From CALCTE01 sp045627885 (GTDB lineage Bacteria; Bacillota; Clostridia; Oscillospirales; CAG-272): a stretch of 17,150 bases of DNA. A program made the position numbers and the translations under genes. Location of the stretch: the NCBI GenBank assembly GCA_045627885.1, contig JAZQOM010000029.1, positions 1 through 17,150 on the forward strand, in the 5' to 3' direction. The notes beneath the pieces were generated by a model. The model searched no databases. It was given only the letters and a program-made list of their open reading frames with translations, and was not told where the DNA came from. Shown here piece by piece: positions 7,869 through 14,594 of the stretch (position 1 is its first letter; each line of letters starts with the position of its first letter).

Positions 7869-9716
7869 TTATTTGTTGTCGTCGGAAACATCCTTGAAGT
7901 CTGCGTCGTATGCGCCGCCGTTTGCGCCGTTTTGCGCGCCTGCGTCGGCACCGGGAGCACCCTGTGCGCCCTGAGCTGCCTGCGCTTGAGCATAAAGCTT
8001 CTGCGAAAGTTCTCCAAATGCTTTTTCGAGTGCTTCCGTCTCGCTCTTCATGGCGTCGTAGTTGTCATTCTTTACGGCTTCCTTGACCTTTTCGAGCTGT
8101 GCCTTTACGGGCTCGAGCTCGCTTGCGGGGAGCTTGTCGCCAATCTCACCGAGCGTCTTTTCAGCCTGGAATACCATACTGTCCGCCTTATTCTTGGTGT
8201 CTGCCTTTTCCTTTAACGCCTTATCCTCTGCCGCGTGCATCTCAGCTTCCTTTACCGCCTTGTCGATGTCTTCCTTGCTCATATTGGAGGAAGCGGTAAT
8301 CGTGATATGCTGTTCCTTGCCCGTGCCGAGGTCTTTTGCCGATACATTTACAATTCCGTTTGCGTCGATGTCGAATGTGACCTCAATCTGCGGAACGCCT
8401 CTCGGTGCCATCGGTATACCGTCGAGGTTGAATCTGCCGAGTGTGGTGTTACCTGCCGCCATCTCACGCTCGCCCTGGAGTACATGAATCTCAACGCCGG
8501 GCTGATTGTCTGCCGCGGTGGAGAATACCTGGCTCTTCTTTACGGGTATTGTGGTGTTTCTTTCAATTATCTTTGTGAATACGCCGCCGAGTGTTTCAAG
8601 TCCCAAAGAAAGGGGAGTTACATCGAGAAGAAGAAGGTCTTTTACATCGCCGCCGAGGACGCCGCCCTGAATTGCCGCGCCAATCGCTACGCATTCGTCG
8701 GGATTGATGCCCTTGAAGGGTTCTTTTCCCGTGAATTTCTTTACAGCCTCCTGTACGGCGGGAATTCTCGTCGAGCCGCCTACAAGAAGAACTCTGTTTA
8801 TATCGGATGCGTTAATCTTCGCATCGGAGATAACGCTTCTCACGGGGCCCATCGTCGCTTCAACAAGGTCAGCGGTCAGCTCGTCGAACTTCGCTCTCGT
8901 GAGGTTTGCGTCAAAGTGCTTCGGGCCTGTCGCGTCAGCCGTGATGAAGGGGAGGTTTACATTGGTGCTCGTCATACCGGAAAGCTCAATTTTTGCCTTT
9001 TCTGCAGCTTCCTTGAGTCTTTGGAGCGCCATCTTGTCGTTTCTCAAGTCGATGCCGTTTTCCTTCATAAATGTATCGGCAATCCAGTCGATAATTCTCT
9101 GGTCGAAGTCGTCGCCGCCGAGGTGGTTGTTGCCCGCGGTTGCAAGAACATCGAACACGCCGTCGGAAATCTCGAGGAGCGATACATCGAATGTGCCGCC
9201 GCCGAGGTCGTAAATAAGAATCTTCTGGTCGTTGTTCTCTTTGTCGATGCCGTATGCAAGAGCCGCCGCGGTGGGCTCGTTGATTATACGGAGAACTTCA
9301 AGTCCGGCAATCTTGCCCGCGTCCTTTGTAGCCTGACGCTGTGCGTCCGAGAAGTATGCGGGAACGGTGATGACCGCCTTTGTTACGGGCTGACCGAGGT
9401 ATGCTTCCGCATCGCTCTTTAATTTCTGAAGAATCATAGCGGAAATTTCCTGCGGGGTGTAGCTCTTTCCGTCGTAATTTACCTTTTCGGTTGAGCCCAT
9501 CTTTCTCTTTATTGAGCTGATTGTGCCGTCGGGATTTGTTATCGCCTGTCTCTTTGCAACCTGACCGACGATTCTTTCGCCCGTCTTGCCGAATGCGACA
9601 ACGGAGGGCGTTGTTCTGCTGCCTTCGGGATTGGGAATTACTGTGGGTTCACCGCCTACATAAACGCCAACGCATGAGTTTGTTGTACCGAGGACGATAC
9701 CGATAATCTTTGACAT
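7869..9716 (-). CDS. dnaK: Chaperone DnaK (Hsp70) with an atypical Val at the phosphate-1 Asp
   Basis: An ATP-driven chaperone that binds exposed hydrophobic peptides, working with DnaJ and GrpE. With the ATG at 9716 (GAAAGGAAG upstream) it has 615 residues; an in-frame ATG at 9737 has poorer context. Hsp70 signatures are present: LGTTNS, DLGGGTFDVS, LLVGGSTRIPAVQ, IINEPTAAALAYG, the linker segment VKDLLLLDVTPLSLG, a substrate-binding domain and a Gly/Ala/Gln-rich tail ending in a charged segment. The odd point is residue 8: the start reads MSKIIGIVLGTTNS, so V8 replaces the Asp of the canonical GIDLGTTNS, which contacts the metal/phosphate site. All other nucleotide-site motifs look intact. 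A one-base change (GAC to GTC) would explain it. Confidence 0.95.
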   Translation of the reverse strand: MSKIIGIVLGTTNSCVGVYVGGEPTVIPNPEGSRTTPSVVAFGKTGERIVGQVAKRQAITNPDGTISSIKRKMGSTEKVNYDGKSYTPQEISAMILQKLKSDAEAYLGQPVTKAVITVPAYFSDAQRQATKDAGKIAGLEVLRIINEPTAAALAYGIDKENNDQKILIYDLGGGTFDVSLLEISDGVFDVLATAGNNHLGGDDFDQRIIDWIADTFMKENGIDLRNDKMALQRLKEAAEKAKIELSGMTSTNVNLPFITADATGPKHFDANLTRAKFDELTADLVEATMGPVRSVISDAKINASDINRVLLVGGSTRIPAVQEAVKKFTGKEPFKGINPDECVAIGAAIQGGVLGGDVKDLLLLDVTPLSLGLETLGGVFTKIIERNTTIPVKKSQVFSTAADNQPGVEIHVLQGEREMAAGNTTLGRFNLDGIPMAPRGVPQIEVTFDIDANGIVNVSAKDLGTGKEQHITITASSNMSKEDIDKAVKEAEMHAAEDKALKEKADTKNKADSMVFQAEKTLGEIGDKLPASELEPVKAQLEKVKEAVKNDNYDAMKSETEALEKAFGELSQKLYAQAQAAQGAQGAPGADAGAQNGANGGAYDADFKDVSDDNK

Positions 9717-9761
9717 AGTGCTATATCTTCCTTTCATCTGTTATACATTATTATATATTCT

Positions 9762-9773
9762 GCCCTTGCGGGC
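9762..9773. repeat. Small hairpin in the grpE-dnaK spacer
   Basis: On the minus strand the sequence reads GCCC-GCAA-GGGC, a four-base-pair stem capped by a GNRA-type tetraloop, just after the grpE stop. The rest of the spacer is AT-rich and carries the dnaK ribosome binding site. A possible TATAAT at 9755-9750 has no matching -35 box. Confidence 0.3.
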
Positions 9774-9779
9774 CGGATA

Positions 9780-10322
9780 TTACTGTTTTACTTTTACCAT
9801 CGCAAAGCGGATTACTTTGCCTCTCACGGTGTAGCCCTTTTGCAAAACCGCCGTGACCGTGCCTTCCTCCGCGTCGGTATCCGCGTCCATCATAACTGCA
9901 TTATGCACATTCGGGTCAAATTTTACGCCGTCTGCGGGGATTTCTTCAACGCCGAGCTTCGAAAATACATCGGAGAGTTGTTTCATTATGAGTGCCGTGC
10001 CCGTATCCTCCGCGTCGGAGAACGCTTTTGCTCTCTCCAGATTATCCATGACGGGGAGAAGCTCTTTTACGATGTCAACATACGCGTCCGTGTATGCGTC
10101 TTCTTTTTCTTTTACCGCTCTTTTTCTGAAATTATCGTATTCGGCGGCAAGCCTTAACATTTTATCCGTGCTCTCGGCTTCTTTGTCCTTGGCGGCTTTT
10201 GCCTCTTTTTCAGCTTCCGCAAGAGCCTTCTTCGCGGCGGAAAGCTCCTTCTTTATATCGGGTTTTTCCGCTTTTTGCTCCTTGACTTCAAGCTCTGCGT
10301 CGTTCTTTTCTTCTTTCTTCAT
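9780..10322 (-). CDS. grpE: Nucleotide exchange factor GrpE
   Basis: Releases ADP from DnaK so that the chaperone cycle can continue. It has 180 residues. The first half is a Lys/Glu/Ala-rich long helix (about 1-60) typical of the GrpE dimer coiled coil, followed by the conserved AAEYDNFRKRAVKEKED. The C-terminal beta-wing contains HNAVMMDADTD, VTAVLQKGYTVRGKVIRFAMVKV, which is diagnostic. Its ATG overlaps the hrcA stop by one base (TAATG), so the two are translationally coupled. It is followed by dnaK in the standard heat-shock order. Confidence 0.96.
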   Translation of the reverse strand: MKKEEKNDAELEVKEQKAEKPDIKKELSAAKKALAEAEKEAKAAKDKEAESTDKMLRLAAEYDNFRKRAVKEKEDAYTDAYVDIVKELLPVMDNLERAKAFSDAEDTGTALIMKQLSDVFSKLGVEEIPADGVKFDPNVHNAVMMDADTDAEEGTVTAVLQKGYTVRGKVIRFAMVKVKQ

Positions 10323-11380
10323 TATGTGCCTCCTTGCTTTTCATCCTGCGGCGGAATGAGCTCCGAAATTTTGGTAGTCAGATATTTCAGATGCGCAACC
10401 ACCTTGCCGTATTCCATACGCTTCGGCCCGATTATTCCGAGCGTGCCCTTCAGCCCGCCGCCTGCGTCGAAGCTTTTGTAAACTATGCTGTAATCCTTTA
10501 TCGGGCTCTCGTCCGAGCCGATTATGATATTTACGCCGTCGCCCGTCTGTATCGCATTCTGCGTATTGCCGGACAGAAGCTCCATCATCTGGTCTTTGCT
10601 GTCGGGGAGATTGACAAGCGCGCTCATCGCTTCCGTATCGGAAAACTCGGGGTACTTGAGCAGATTTGTCACACCCTCGAATTCTATATTGCCGTCGTCG
10701 ATATCGGATAGAGAATCGTTTACTATTCTTATAATGGGGGCGATTATCGAAGCGTATTGCCCCATTGCTCTCTCCGCCGCCGATATTACGGGAAGATTTA
10801 TCATTTCCGGCACAAGCCCCGTAAAGTATTTGTTTATTACGGTTTTGAGCATTTCGGTATTCTCGTCGGTCAGCTCAAAGCCTGCGCGGAGATGACTGCT
10901 CTTTACCGCGTCGTTCGATGTGACGGTGATAAGCACAAAATTCCTTGCGTCAAGCCGCATAATCTCAAAGCGGCGGACGAATATGCCGTGTTCCTTGGGC
11001 TGCAGTGTTACCGCCGTATAGTTTGACAGATGCGATGCTATTTTGCCGACATTCTTTACTATCTTGTCAAGCTCCGAGAGCTTGAACGAGAGAAGCTTGT
11101 TTATCGCCTCAACCTCGCTTACGGTCATCTTGTAGTCTTCCATAAGCTCATTGACATAGGCTTCATATCCCGCGGTGGTGGGAATACGCCCGGCAGATGT
11201 GTGCGGTTGATATAAATATCCGCACCTTTCAAGCTCCATCATATCGTTGCGGACGGTCGCACTTGACCAGGGGAGCTTTTTTGAATCCGTCAGATATCTT
11301 GAGCCGACGGGCTCTCCCTGATTGATATAAGCCTCCACGATATAACGCAGAGTCTGTTTTTTTCTGTCACTTATATCCAT
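10322..11380 (-). CDS. hrcA: Heat-inducible transcription repressor HrcA
   Basis: A repressor that binds CIRCE operators and, in the known Bacillus model, needs GroE for activity, so misfolded protein relieves repression. It has 352 residues. An N-terminal winged-helix domain (DRKKQTLRYIVEAYINQGEPVG and SSATVRNDMMELERCGYL) is followed by HTSAGRIPTTAGYEAYV, the family's best-conserved stretch. The central GAF-like domain and the inserted dimerisation segment follow. It is the first gene of the operon, downstream of a CIRCE, so it represses itself. The ribosome binding site is weak (GGCGGT about 13 bases upstream), which could keep repressor levels low. Confidence 0.97.
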   Translation of the reverse strand: MDISDRKKQTLRYIVEAYINQGEPVGSRYLTDSKKLPWSSATVRNDMMELERCGYLYQPHTSAGRIPTTAGYEAYVNELMEDYKMTVSEVEAINKLLSFKLSELDKIVKNVGKIASHLSNYTAVTLQPKEHGIFVRRFEIMRLDARNFVLITVTSNDAVKSSHLRAGFELTDENTEMLKTVINKYFTGLVPEMINLPVISAAERAMGQYASIIAPIIRIVNDSLSDIDDGNIEFEGVTNLLKYPEFSDTEAMSALVNLPDSKDQMMELLSGNTQNAIQTGDGVNIIIGSDESPIKDYSIVYKSFDAGGGLKGTLGIIGPKRMEYGKVVAHLKYLTTKISELIPPQDEKQGGT

Positions 11381-11413
11381 TTTATCTTATATACCGCCGT
11401 TTTTTGAATGTTT

Positions 11414-11440
11414 TTAGCACTCTCGGTGCTCAAGTGCTAA
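11414..11440. promoter_or_regulatory. CIRCE operator (HrcA binding site)
   Basis: TTAGCACTC-N9-AAGTGCTAA. It differs from the consensus TTAGCACTC-N9-GAGTGCTAA at a single position and keeps the exact nine-base spacing. The palindrome extends by two bases on each side. It lies immediately downstream of the -10 box of the hrcA promoter and overlaps the expected transcription start, so bound HrcA would block initiation. Confidence 0.95.
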
Positions 11441-11444
11441 AAAC

Positions 11445-11472
11445 AGTATAATTGTTTTTGAGAATTTGTCAA
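11445..11472 (-). promoter_or_regulatory. Sigma-A promoter of the hrcA operon
   Basis: On the minus strand a perfect -35 TTGACA (11472-11467), a 16-base spacer and TATACT (11450-11445) lie directly upstream of the CIRCE. This is the only strong promoter I see for the ten-gene minus-strand run. Confidence 0.85.
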
Positions 11473-11545
11473 GTGTTTTTGCAAATCTTTCCTTTATAAA
11501 TCCAATATGAACCGAAATTGCCGCATTTTTATCAATATTTTATGC

Positions 11546-11562
11546 TTTATGCACAAAATATC
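11546..11562. repeat. Copy of a shared AT-rich motif in the hrcA/binding-protein intergenic region
   Basis: TTTATGCACAAAATATC matches 16 of 17 bases at 16907-16923, upstream of another gene pair. The 316-base gene-free stretch from 11381 to 11696 holds, in order, the hrcA leader, CIRCE, hrcA promoter, this motif, the inverted repeat at 11579-11607, the plus-strand promoter and the leader of the binding protein. Confidence 0.4.
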
Positions 11563-11578
11563 GTATATACTAATAAAA

Positions 11579-11607
11579 TATGCAAAAAATATTAAAATTT
11601 TTGCATA
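11579..11607. promoter_or_regulatory. Inverted repeat just upstream of the binding-protein promoter; possible operator
   Basis: The perfect ten-base arms TATGCAAAAA (11579-11588) and TTTTTGCATA (11598-11607) are separated by nine AT bases. The repeat ends eight bases before the -35 box. The geometry fits a dimeric regulator site, an activator or a repressor from its position. No known regulator consensus was recognised. Confidence 0.45.
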
Positions 11608-11614
11608 AAAATAC

Positions 11615-11643
11615 TTGACAAAGGCTTTTTGAGGTGATAGAAT
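11615..11643 (+). promoter_or_regulatory. Sigma-A promoter of the amino-acid transporter operon
   Basis: A perfect TTGACA (11615-11620), a 17-base spacer and TAGAAT (11638-11643). Transcription would start near 11650, giving a leader of about 45 bases with a small GACGG/CCGTC stem before the ribosome binding site AAAGGA (11680-11685). Confidence 0.85.
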
Positions 11644-11696
11644 CCATAGCGTAATAAAAAAGACGGCAGCCCCGTCACGAAAGGACTTGATTAAAA

Positions 11697-12485
11697 ATGA
11701 AAAAGCTCACACAAATCGTCTCGCTCGTCGCAGCACTTGCAGTGTCTGTATGCACACTTGCTTCCTGCGGAGAAACCGCAAAGAAAGTCGAATCGATAAA
11801 AGACCTTGAAGGCGCCAAGATTGGCGTTCAGCTCGGCACTACCGGCGACATCTACGCCTCCGATGTAAAGGGTGCAAAGTTAAGCAAATTCAGCAAAGCT
11901 CCCGATGCGATTCTCGCTCTTACAAGCGGAAAGATTGACTGCGTTATAATCGACAATGAGCCCGCAAAGAAATTCGTTGAAGAGAACAAGGGACTCAAGA
12001 TTCTCGAAGAGCCCTTTGCAAATGAGGATTACGCAATCGCAATAGCAAAGGACAACACCGAGCTTCTCGACAATGTAAACAATGCACTTAAGGAGCTCAA
12101 GGAAGAGGGCGTAATCGACCAGATTGTCAAGAACTTCATCGGCGAAGCAGCCGGAACCTGCCCCTATGTATCACCCGAGGGCGTAGATACATCGAAGGGC
12201 ACTCTCGTAATGGGAACAAACGCAGCCTTCCAGCCCTATGAGTACAAGGGCGAAAACGGTGAGATAACCGGTATTGACGCACAGATAGCTCACGCAATCT
12301 GCGACAAGCTCGGCTACAAGCTCGAGATTCAGGATATGGAATTCTCGTCAATCATCGGCGCCGTTGAATCTCACAAGATTGACTTCGGTATGGCAGGTAT
12401 GACCGTTACCGACGAAAGACTTGAGAAGATTAACTTCTCCGATACCTACGCAACCGGCGTTCAGGTAATCATCGTCAAGGAATAA
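11697..12485 (+). CDS. Amino-acid ABC transporter binding lipoprotein, apparently circularly permuted
   Basis: A lipid-anchored solute-binding protein (SBP family 3, polar amino acids). The signal peptide ends in a lipobox LASC with C24 as the anchor. The domain order is abnormal. Residues 31-150 (VESIKDLEGAKIGVQLGTTG through YAIAIAKDNTELLDNVNNAL) match what is normally the C-terminal two thirds: lobe 2 and its return to lobe 1. After a linker (about 151-167), residues 168-262 match the normal N-terminal part (LVMGTNAAFQPYEY, GMAGMTVTDERLEKINFSD), and the protein stops at VQVIIVKE, where a normal protein would run on into IKSLEDLKG. The expected carboxylate-binding R241 and amine-binding D86 are both kept, and the length (262) is that of one complete domain, so this is reordering and not truncation. 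The exact amino-acid substrate is not readable. Confidence 0.9.
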   Translation: MKKLTQIVSLVAALAVSVCTLASCGETAKKVESIKDLEGAKIGVQLGTTGDIYASDVKGAKLSKFSKAPDAILALTSGKIDCVIIDNEPAKKFVEENKGLKILEEPFANEDYAIAIAKDNTELLDNVNNALKELKEEGVIDQIVKNFIGEAAGTCPYVSPEGVDTSKGTLVMGTNAAFQPYEYKGENGEITGIDAQIAHAICDKLGYKLEIQDMEFSSIIGAVESHKIDFGMAGMTVTDERLEKINFSDTYATGVQVIIVKE

Positions 12486-12507
12486 TCATTAAAAGGAAAT
12501 ATTTATT

Positions 12508-12702
12508 ATGAAAAAGAAGACATTGGGAATTATTTTTATTGTCATCGGTGTTATGGCAGCCATCGGTTCAATTCCGAACAAATTGTATGAAAAGCTTGCA
12601 AATGGTCCCGACTTGTCTAACATTGTAACCTTGTTGTTGATTATCGCTTTTATAGTTGTCGGTGTTGTTTTTGTGATAAAGGATTCCAAAAAGAACGATT
12701 GA
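12508..12702 (+). CDS. Small two-helix membrane protein
   Basis: 64 residues, not recognised. Two hydrophobic stretches (about 5-22 and 40-57) are joined by a polar segment SIPNKLYEKLANGPDLS, with Lys-rich ends (MKKK and KDSKKND), which suggests a hairpin in the membrane with both ends inside. An AAAGGAAA ribosome binding site lies upstream. It sits between the binding protein and the permease with the same polarity, so it is probably co-transcribed. Its codons are visibly AT-richer than the neighbours (many TTG and ATT), which may mean separate origin or low constraint. A role as a transporter accessory subunit is only a guess from position. Confidence 0.7.
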   Translation: MKKKTLGIIFIVIGVMAAIGSIPNKLYEKLANGPDLSNIVTLLLIIAFIVVGVVFVIKDSKKND

Positions 12703-12727
12703 CAATTATTGAGTATGATGATAATAT
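12699..12727 (+). promoter_or_regulatory. Possible internal promoter before the permease gene
   Basis: TTGACA (12699-12704) overlaps the stop of the small membrane protein. A 17-base spacer leads to TAATAT (12722-12727); GATAAT at 12720 is an alternative with a short spacer. The -10 match is mediocre, so read-through from 11615 may be the main source of transcription. Confidence 0.4.
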
Positions 12728-12762
12728 TGTACTATACATAAAATGTAAATAAAATGCGGGTA

Positions 12763-12788
12763 ACCGAGGCGGCAAAAGCCGCCCCGGT
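12763..12788 (+). repeat. Intercistronic hairpin upstream of the permease gene
   Basis: The stem ACCG-A-GGCGGC / GCCGCC-C-CGGT with an AAAA loop has ten pairs and one A-C mismatch. No T-run follows, so it is unlikely to terminate fully. In ABC importer operons such stems often protect the abundant upstream binding-protein message; that role is inferred here. Confidence 0.6.
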
Positions 12789-12792
12789 CGCC

Positions 12793-12816
12793 TTGCGTTA
12801 AGACGAAAACACGCAA
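12793..12816 (+). promoter_or_regulatory. Weak stem abutting the permease ribosome binding site
   Basis: TTGCGT (12793-12798) can pair with ACGCAA (12811-12816). The right arm touches AAAGAGG (12815-12821), the ribosome binding site of the GTG-initiated permease. It might lower translation relative to the binding protein. It has only six pairs around a 12-base loop. Confidence 0.3.
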
Positions 12817-12828
12817 AGAGGTAAAACA

Positions 12829-13866
12829 GTGAAAAAACGCATTATTATTTTCGCCCTTGCACTCATTATGCTTATTCTCGCGCTTACGCCGTCAGTGTTT
12901 GCAAGCGAAGAGGAATATGAGAATGTAAAGATTTTTTTGGGCGAGAGCAGGGAAGAAAAAGAACTTGTGTCGCTCTGTTATAAGCTCCCCGACGGCACAA
13001 AGAAAGAAATTGAAATATCCGGCACGGCATCACTCAAAATCCCGTGTCCGGCAGAGCTGCCCGCTTCCGCAAAACTTGTGAGTGTGACAACTTCAGACGG
13101 AACGGTATATTCATACGGCGGAGCAAAGGTCGCCGATAAAAAGACCTTTGAGATGTATAAGAGCTTTTTCTCAAAAATATGGTGGGACATAGAGGACGGA
13201 GTTTACACGACGCTTATCGTGGAAAACCGCTGGAAGATGTTTGCAAACGGACTTCTCGTCACACTTGAAATTACATTCGGCGCGCTCATTATCGGTATCA
13301 TACTCGGATTTCTTATTGCCGCGGTTCGCTCGACCTATGATACTACCGGCAGGCTTAAGTTCCTCAACGGAATTTGCAGGATTTACCTTACCGTTATTCG
13401 CGGTACTCCCGTTGTCGTACAGCTTATGATTATGTATTTTATAATACTCGTGTCGGTAAGCAACGGCATATTCGCCGCTATTCTGGCATTCGGCATAAAC
13501 TCCGGCGCTTATGTTGCGGAAATCGTGCGAAGCGGCATTATGTCCATTGACAAAGGTCAGATGGAAGCGGGCAGAAGCCTCGGATTCAGCTACGGAAAGA
13601 GTATGATATACATAATCTGTCCGCAGGCATTCAAGAATATTCTTCCCGCGCTCGGAAACGAATTTATCGCGCTCTTAAAGGAGACCTCTGTCGCAGGCTA
13701 TGTTGCTCTCGAGGATATCACCAAAGCGGGCGACGCGGTGCGCGGCGTCACATATTCGGCGTTTTTCCCGCTCATAGTAGTTGCGCTTATTTATCTTGTA
13801 ATAGTAATGGGACTTGAAAAGCTTATGAACATCTGGGAAAGGAGGCTGAGAAGCAGTGACCACTGA
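12829..13866 (+). CDS. Amino-acid ABC transporter permease with an extra N-terminal extracytoplasmic domain
   Basis: The membrane subunit of a polar amino-acid importer. The usual HisM/GlnP-type core is at about 128-345: LIVENRWKMFANGLLVTLEI starts it, and the ATPase-coupling EAA loop is EAGRSLGFSYGK (246-257), followed by PQAFKNILPALGNEFIALLKETS. Family members are commonly about 215-250 residues; this one has 345. The extra part is a signal-peptide-like helix (1-25, ending in VFAS) and a domain of about 85-100 residues rich in beta-type sequence with Cys50 and Cys73, which should face the outside. It is not a binding-protein domain as in GlnPQ-type fusions. The start is GTG with AAAGAGG upstream. 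It overlaps the ATPase gene by 11 bases. Confidence 0.92.
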   Translation: MKKRIIIFALALIMLILALTPSVFASEEEYENVKIFLGESREEKELVSLCYKLPDGTKKEIEISGTASLKIPCPAELPASAKLVSVTTSDGTVYSYGGAKVADKKTFEMYKSFFSKIWWDIEDGVYTTLIVENRWKMFANGLLVTLEITFGALIIGIILGFLIAAVRSTYDTTGRLKFLNGICRIYLTVIRGTPVVVQLMIMYFIILVSVSNGIFAAILAFGINSGAYVAEIVRSGIMSIDKGQMEAGRSLGFSYGKSMIYIICPQAFKNILPALGNEFIALLKETSVAGYVALEDITKAGDAVRGVTYSAFFPLIVVALIYLVIVMGLEKLMNIWERRLRSSDH

Positions 13867-14593
13867 TAAAATTATAAAGGTTGACGGGCTTATTAAGAAC
13901 TTCGGCTCAAAAAAAGTTCTGAGAGGAATCACGACGGAGCTCGGCAGAGGAGAGGTTACTGTTATAATCGGGCCTTCGGGCGGCGGCAAAAGCACATTTT
14001 TGCGCTGCCTCAATCTGCTTGAGGTTCCGACGGAGGGCAAGATTCTTCTCGACGGCGTCGATATCACCGACAAATCGGTAAACATCGACATTCACCGTCA
14101 GAAGATGGGAATGGTTTTTCAGCACTTCAATCTTTTTCCGCACATGACGGTTCTCGGAAATATGACTCTCGCCCCGATAAAGGTACTCAAAAAGTCTAAA
14201 AAAGAGGCGGAAGAAAAAGCGATGGCTCTGCTCGAAAGAGTAGGTCTTGCCGACAGAGCGGACGCGTATCCGTCACAGCTTTCGGGCGGACAGAAGCAGA
14301 GAATAGCGATAGTCAGAGCGCTTTGCATGGACCCCGAGGTAATGCTCTTCGACGAGCCTACCTCTGCACTTGACCCCGAAATGGTCGGTGAGGTTCTCGA
14401 TGTTATGAAGGAGCTTGCCGCAAATAAGATGACGATGGTCGTCGTCACCCACGAGATGAGCTTTGCAAGAGAAGTGGGCGACAGAGTTCTGTTTATGGAC
14501 GGCGGCGTAATTGCGGAGGACGCAAGTCCCGAAGAATTCTTTACAAATCCCAAGAGCGAAAGGTTAAAAGAGTTCTTAAGCAAGGTGCTTTGA
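13856..14593 (+). CDS. Amino-acid ABC transporter ATP-binding protein
   Basis: The cytoplasmic ATPase that powers the importer as a dimer. Its 245 residues carry Walker A GPSGGGKST (39-47), the Q-loop Q89 (GMVFQHFNLFPHMTVLGN), the signature LSGGQ (142-146), Walker B VMLFDEP (162-168), the D-loop SALD and the switch His199 (VVVTHEM). The sequence is of the GlnQ/HisP type. The start is GTG at 13856, inside the end of the permease gene, with a strong AAAGGAGG (13838-13845) ten bases upstream. The next gene starts one base after its stop, so the two are tightly coupled. Confidence 0.96.
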   Translation: MTTDKIIKVDGLIKNFGSKKVLRGITTELGRGEVTVIIGPSGGGKSTFLRCLNLLEVPTEGKILLDGVDITDKSVNIDIHRQKMGMVFQHFNLFPHMTVLGNMTLAPIKVLKKSKKEAEEKAMALLERVGLADRADAYPSQLSGGQKQRIAIVRALCMDPEVMLFDEPTSALDPEMVGEVLDVMKELAANKMTMVVVTHEMSFAREVGDRVLFMDGGVIAEDASPEEFFTNPKSERLKEFLSKVL

Positions 14594-14594
14594 T

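Noticed and set aside
8235..9422. Long open frame (395 codons) on the plus strand opposite dnaK
   Set aside because: It is the antisense shadow of the conserved dnaK coding sequence. The translation has no family resemblance and there is no ribosome binding site or promoter.
9750..9755. TATAAT on the minus strand between grpE and dnaK as an internal promoter
   Set aside because: No recognisable -35 box lies at the right distance, and the AT-rich spacer makes a chance match likely.
11697..12485. Reading the binding protein as a truncated or frameshifted gene
   Set aside because: Signal peptide, both halves of the fold and the key binding residues are all present in one frame of normal length. 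Only the order is changed.
12768..12783. GGCGGC-AAAA-GCCGCC as a Rho-independent terminator before the permease
   Set aside because: There is no T-run after the stem, and the downstream genes belong to the same transporter as the upstream binding protein.
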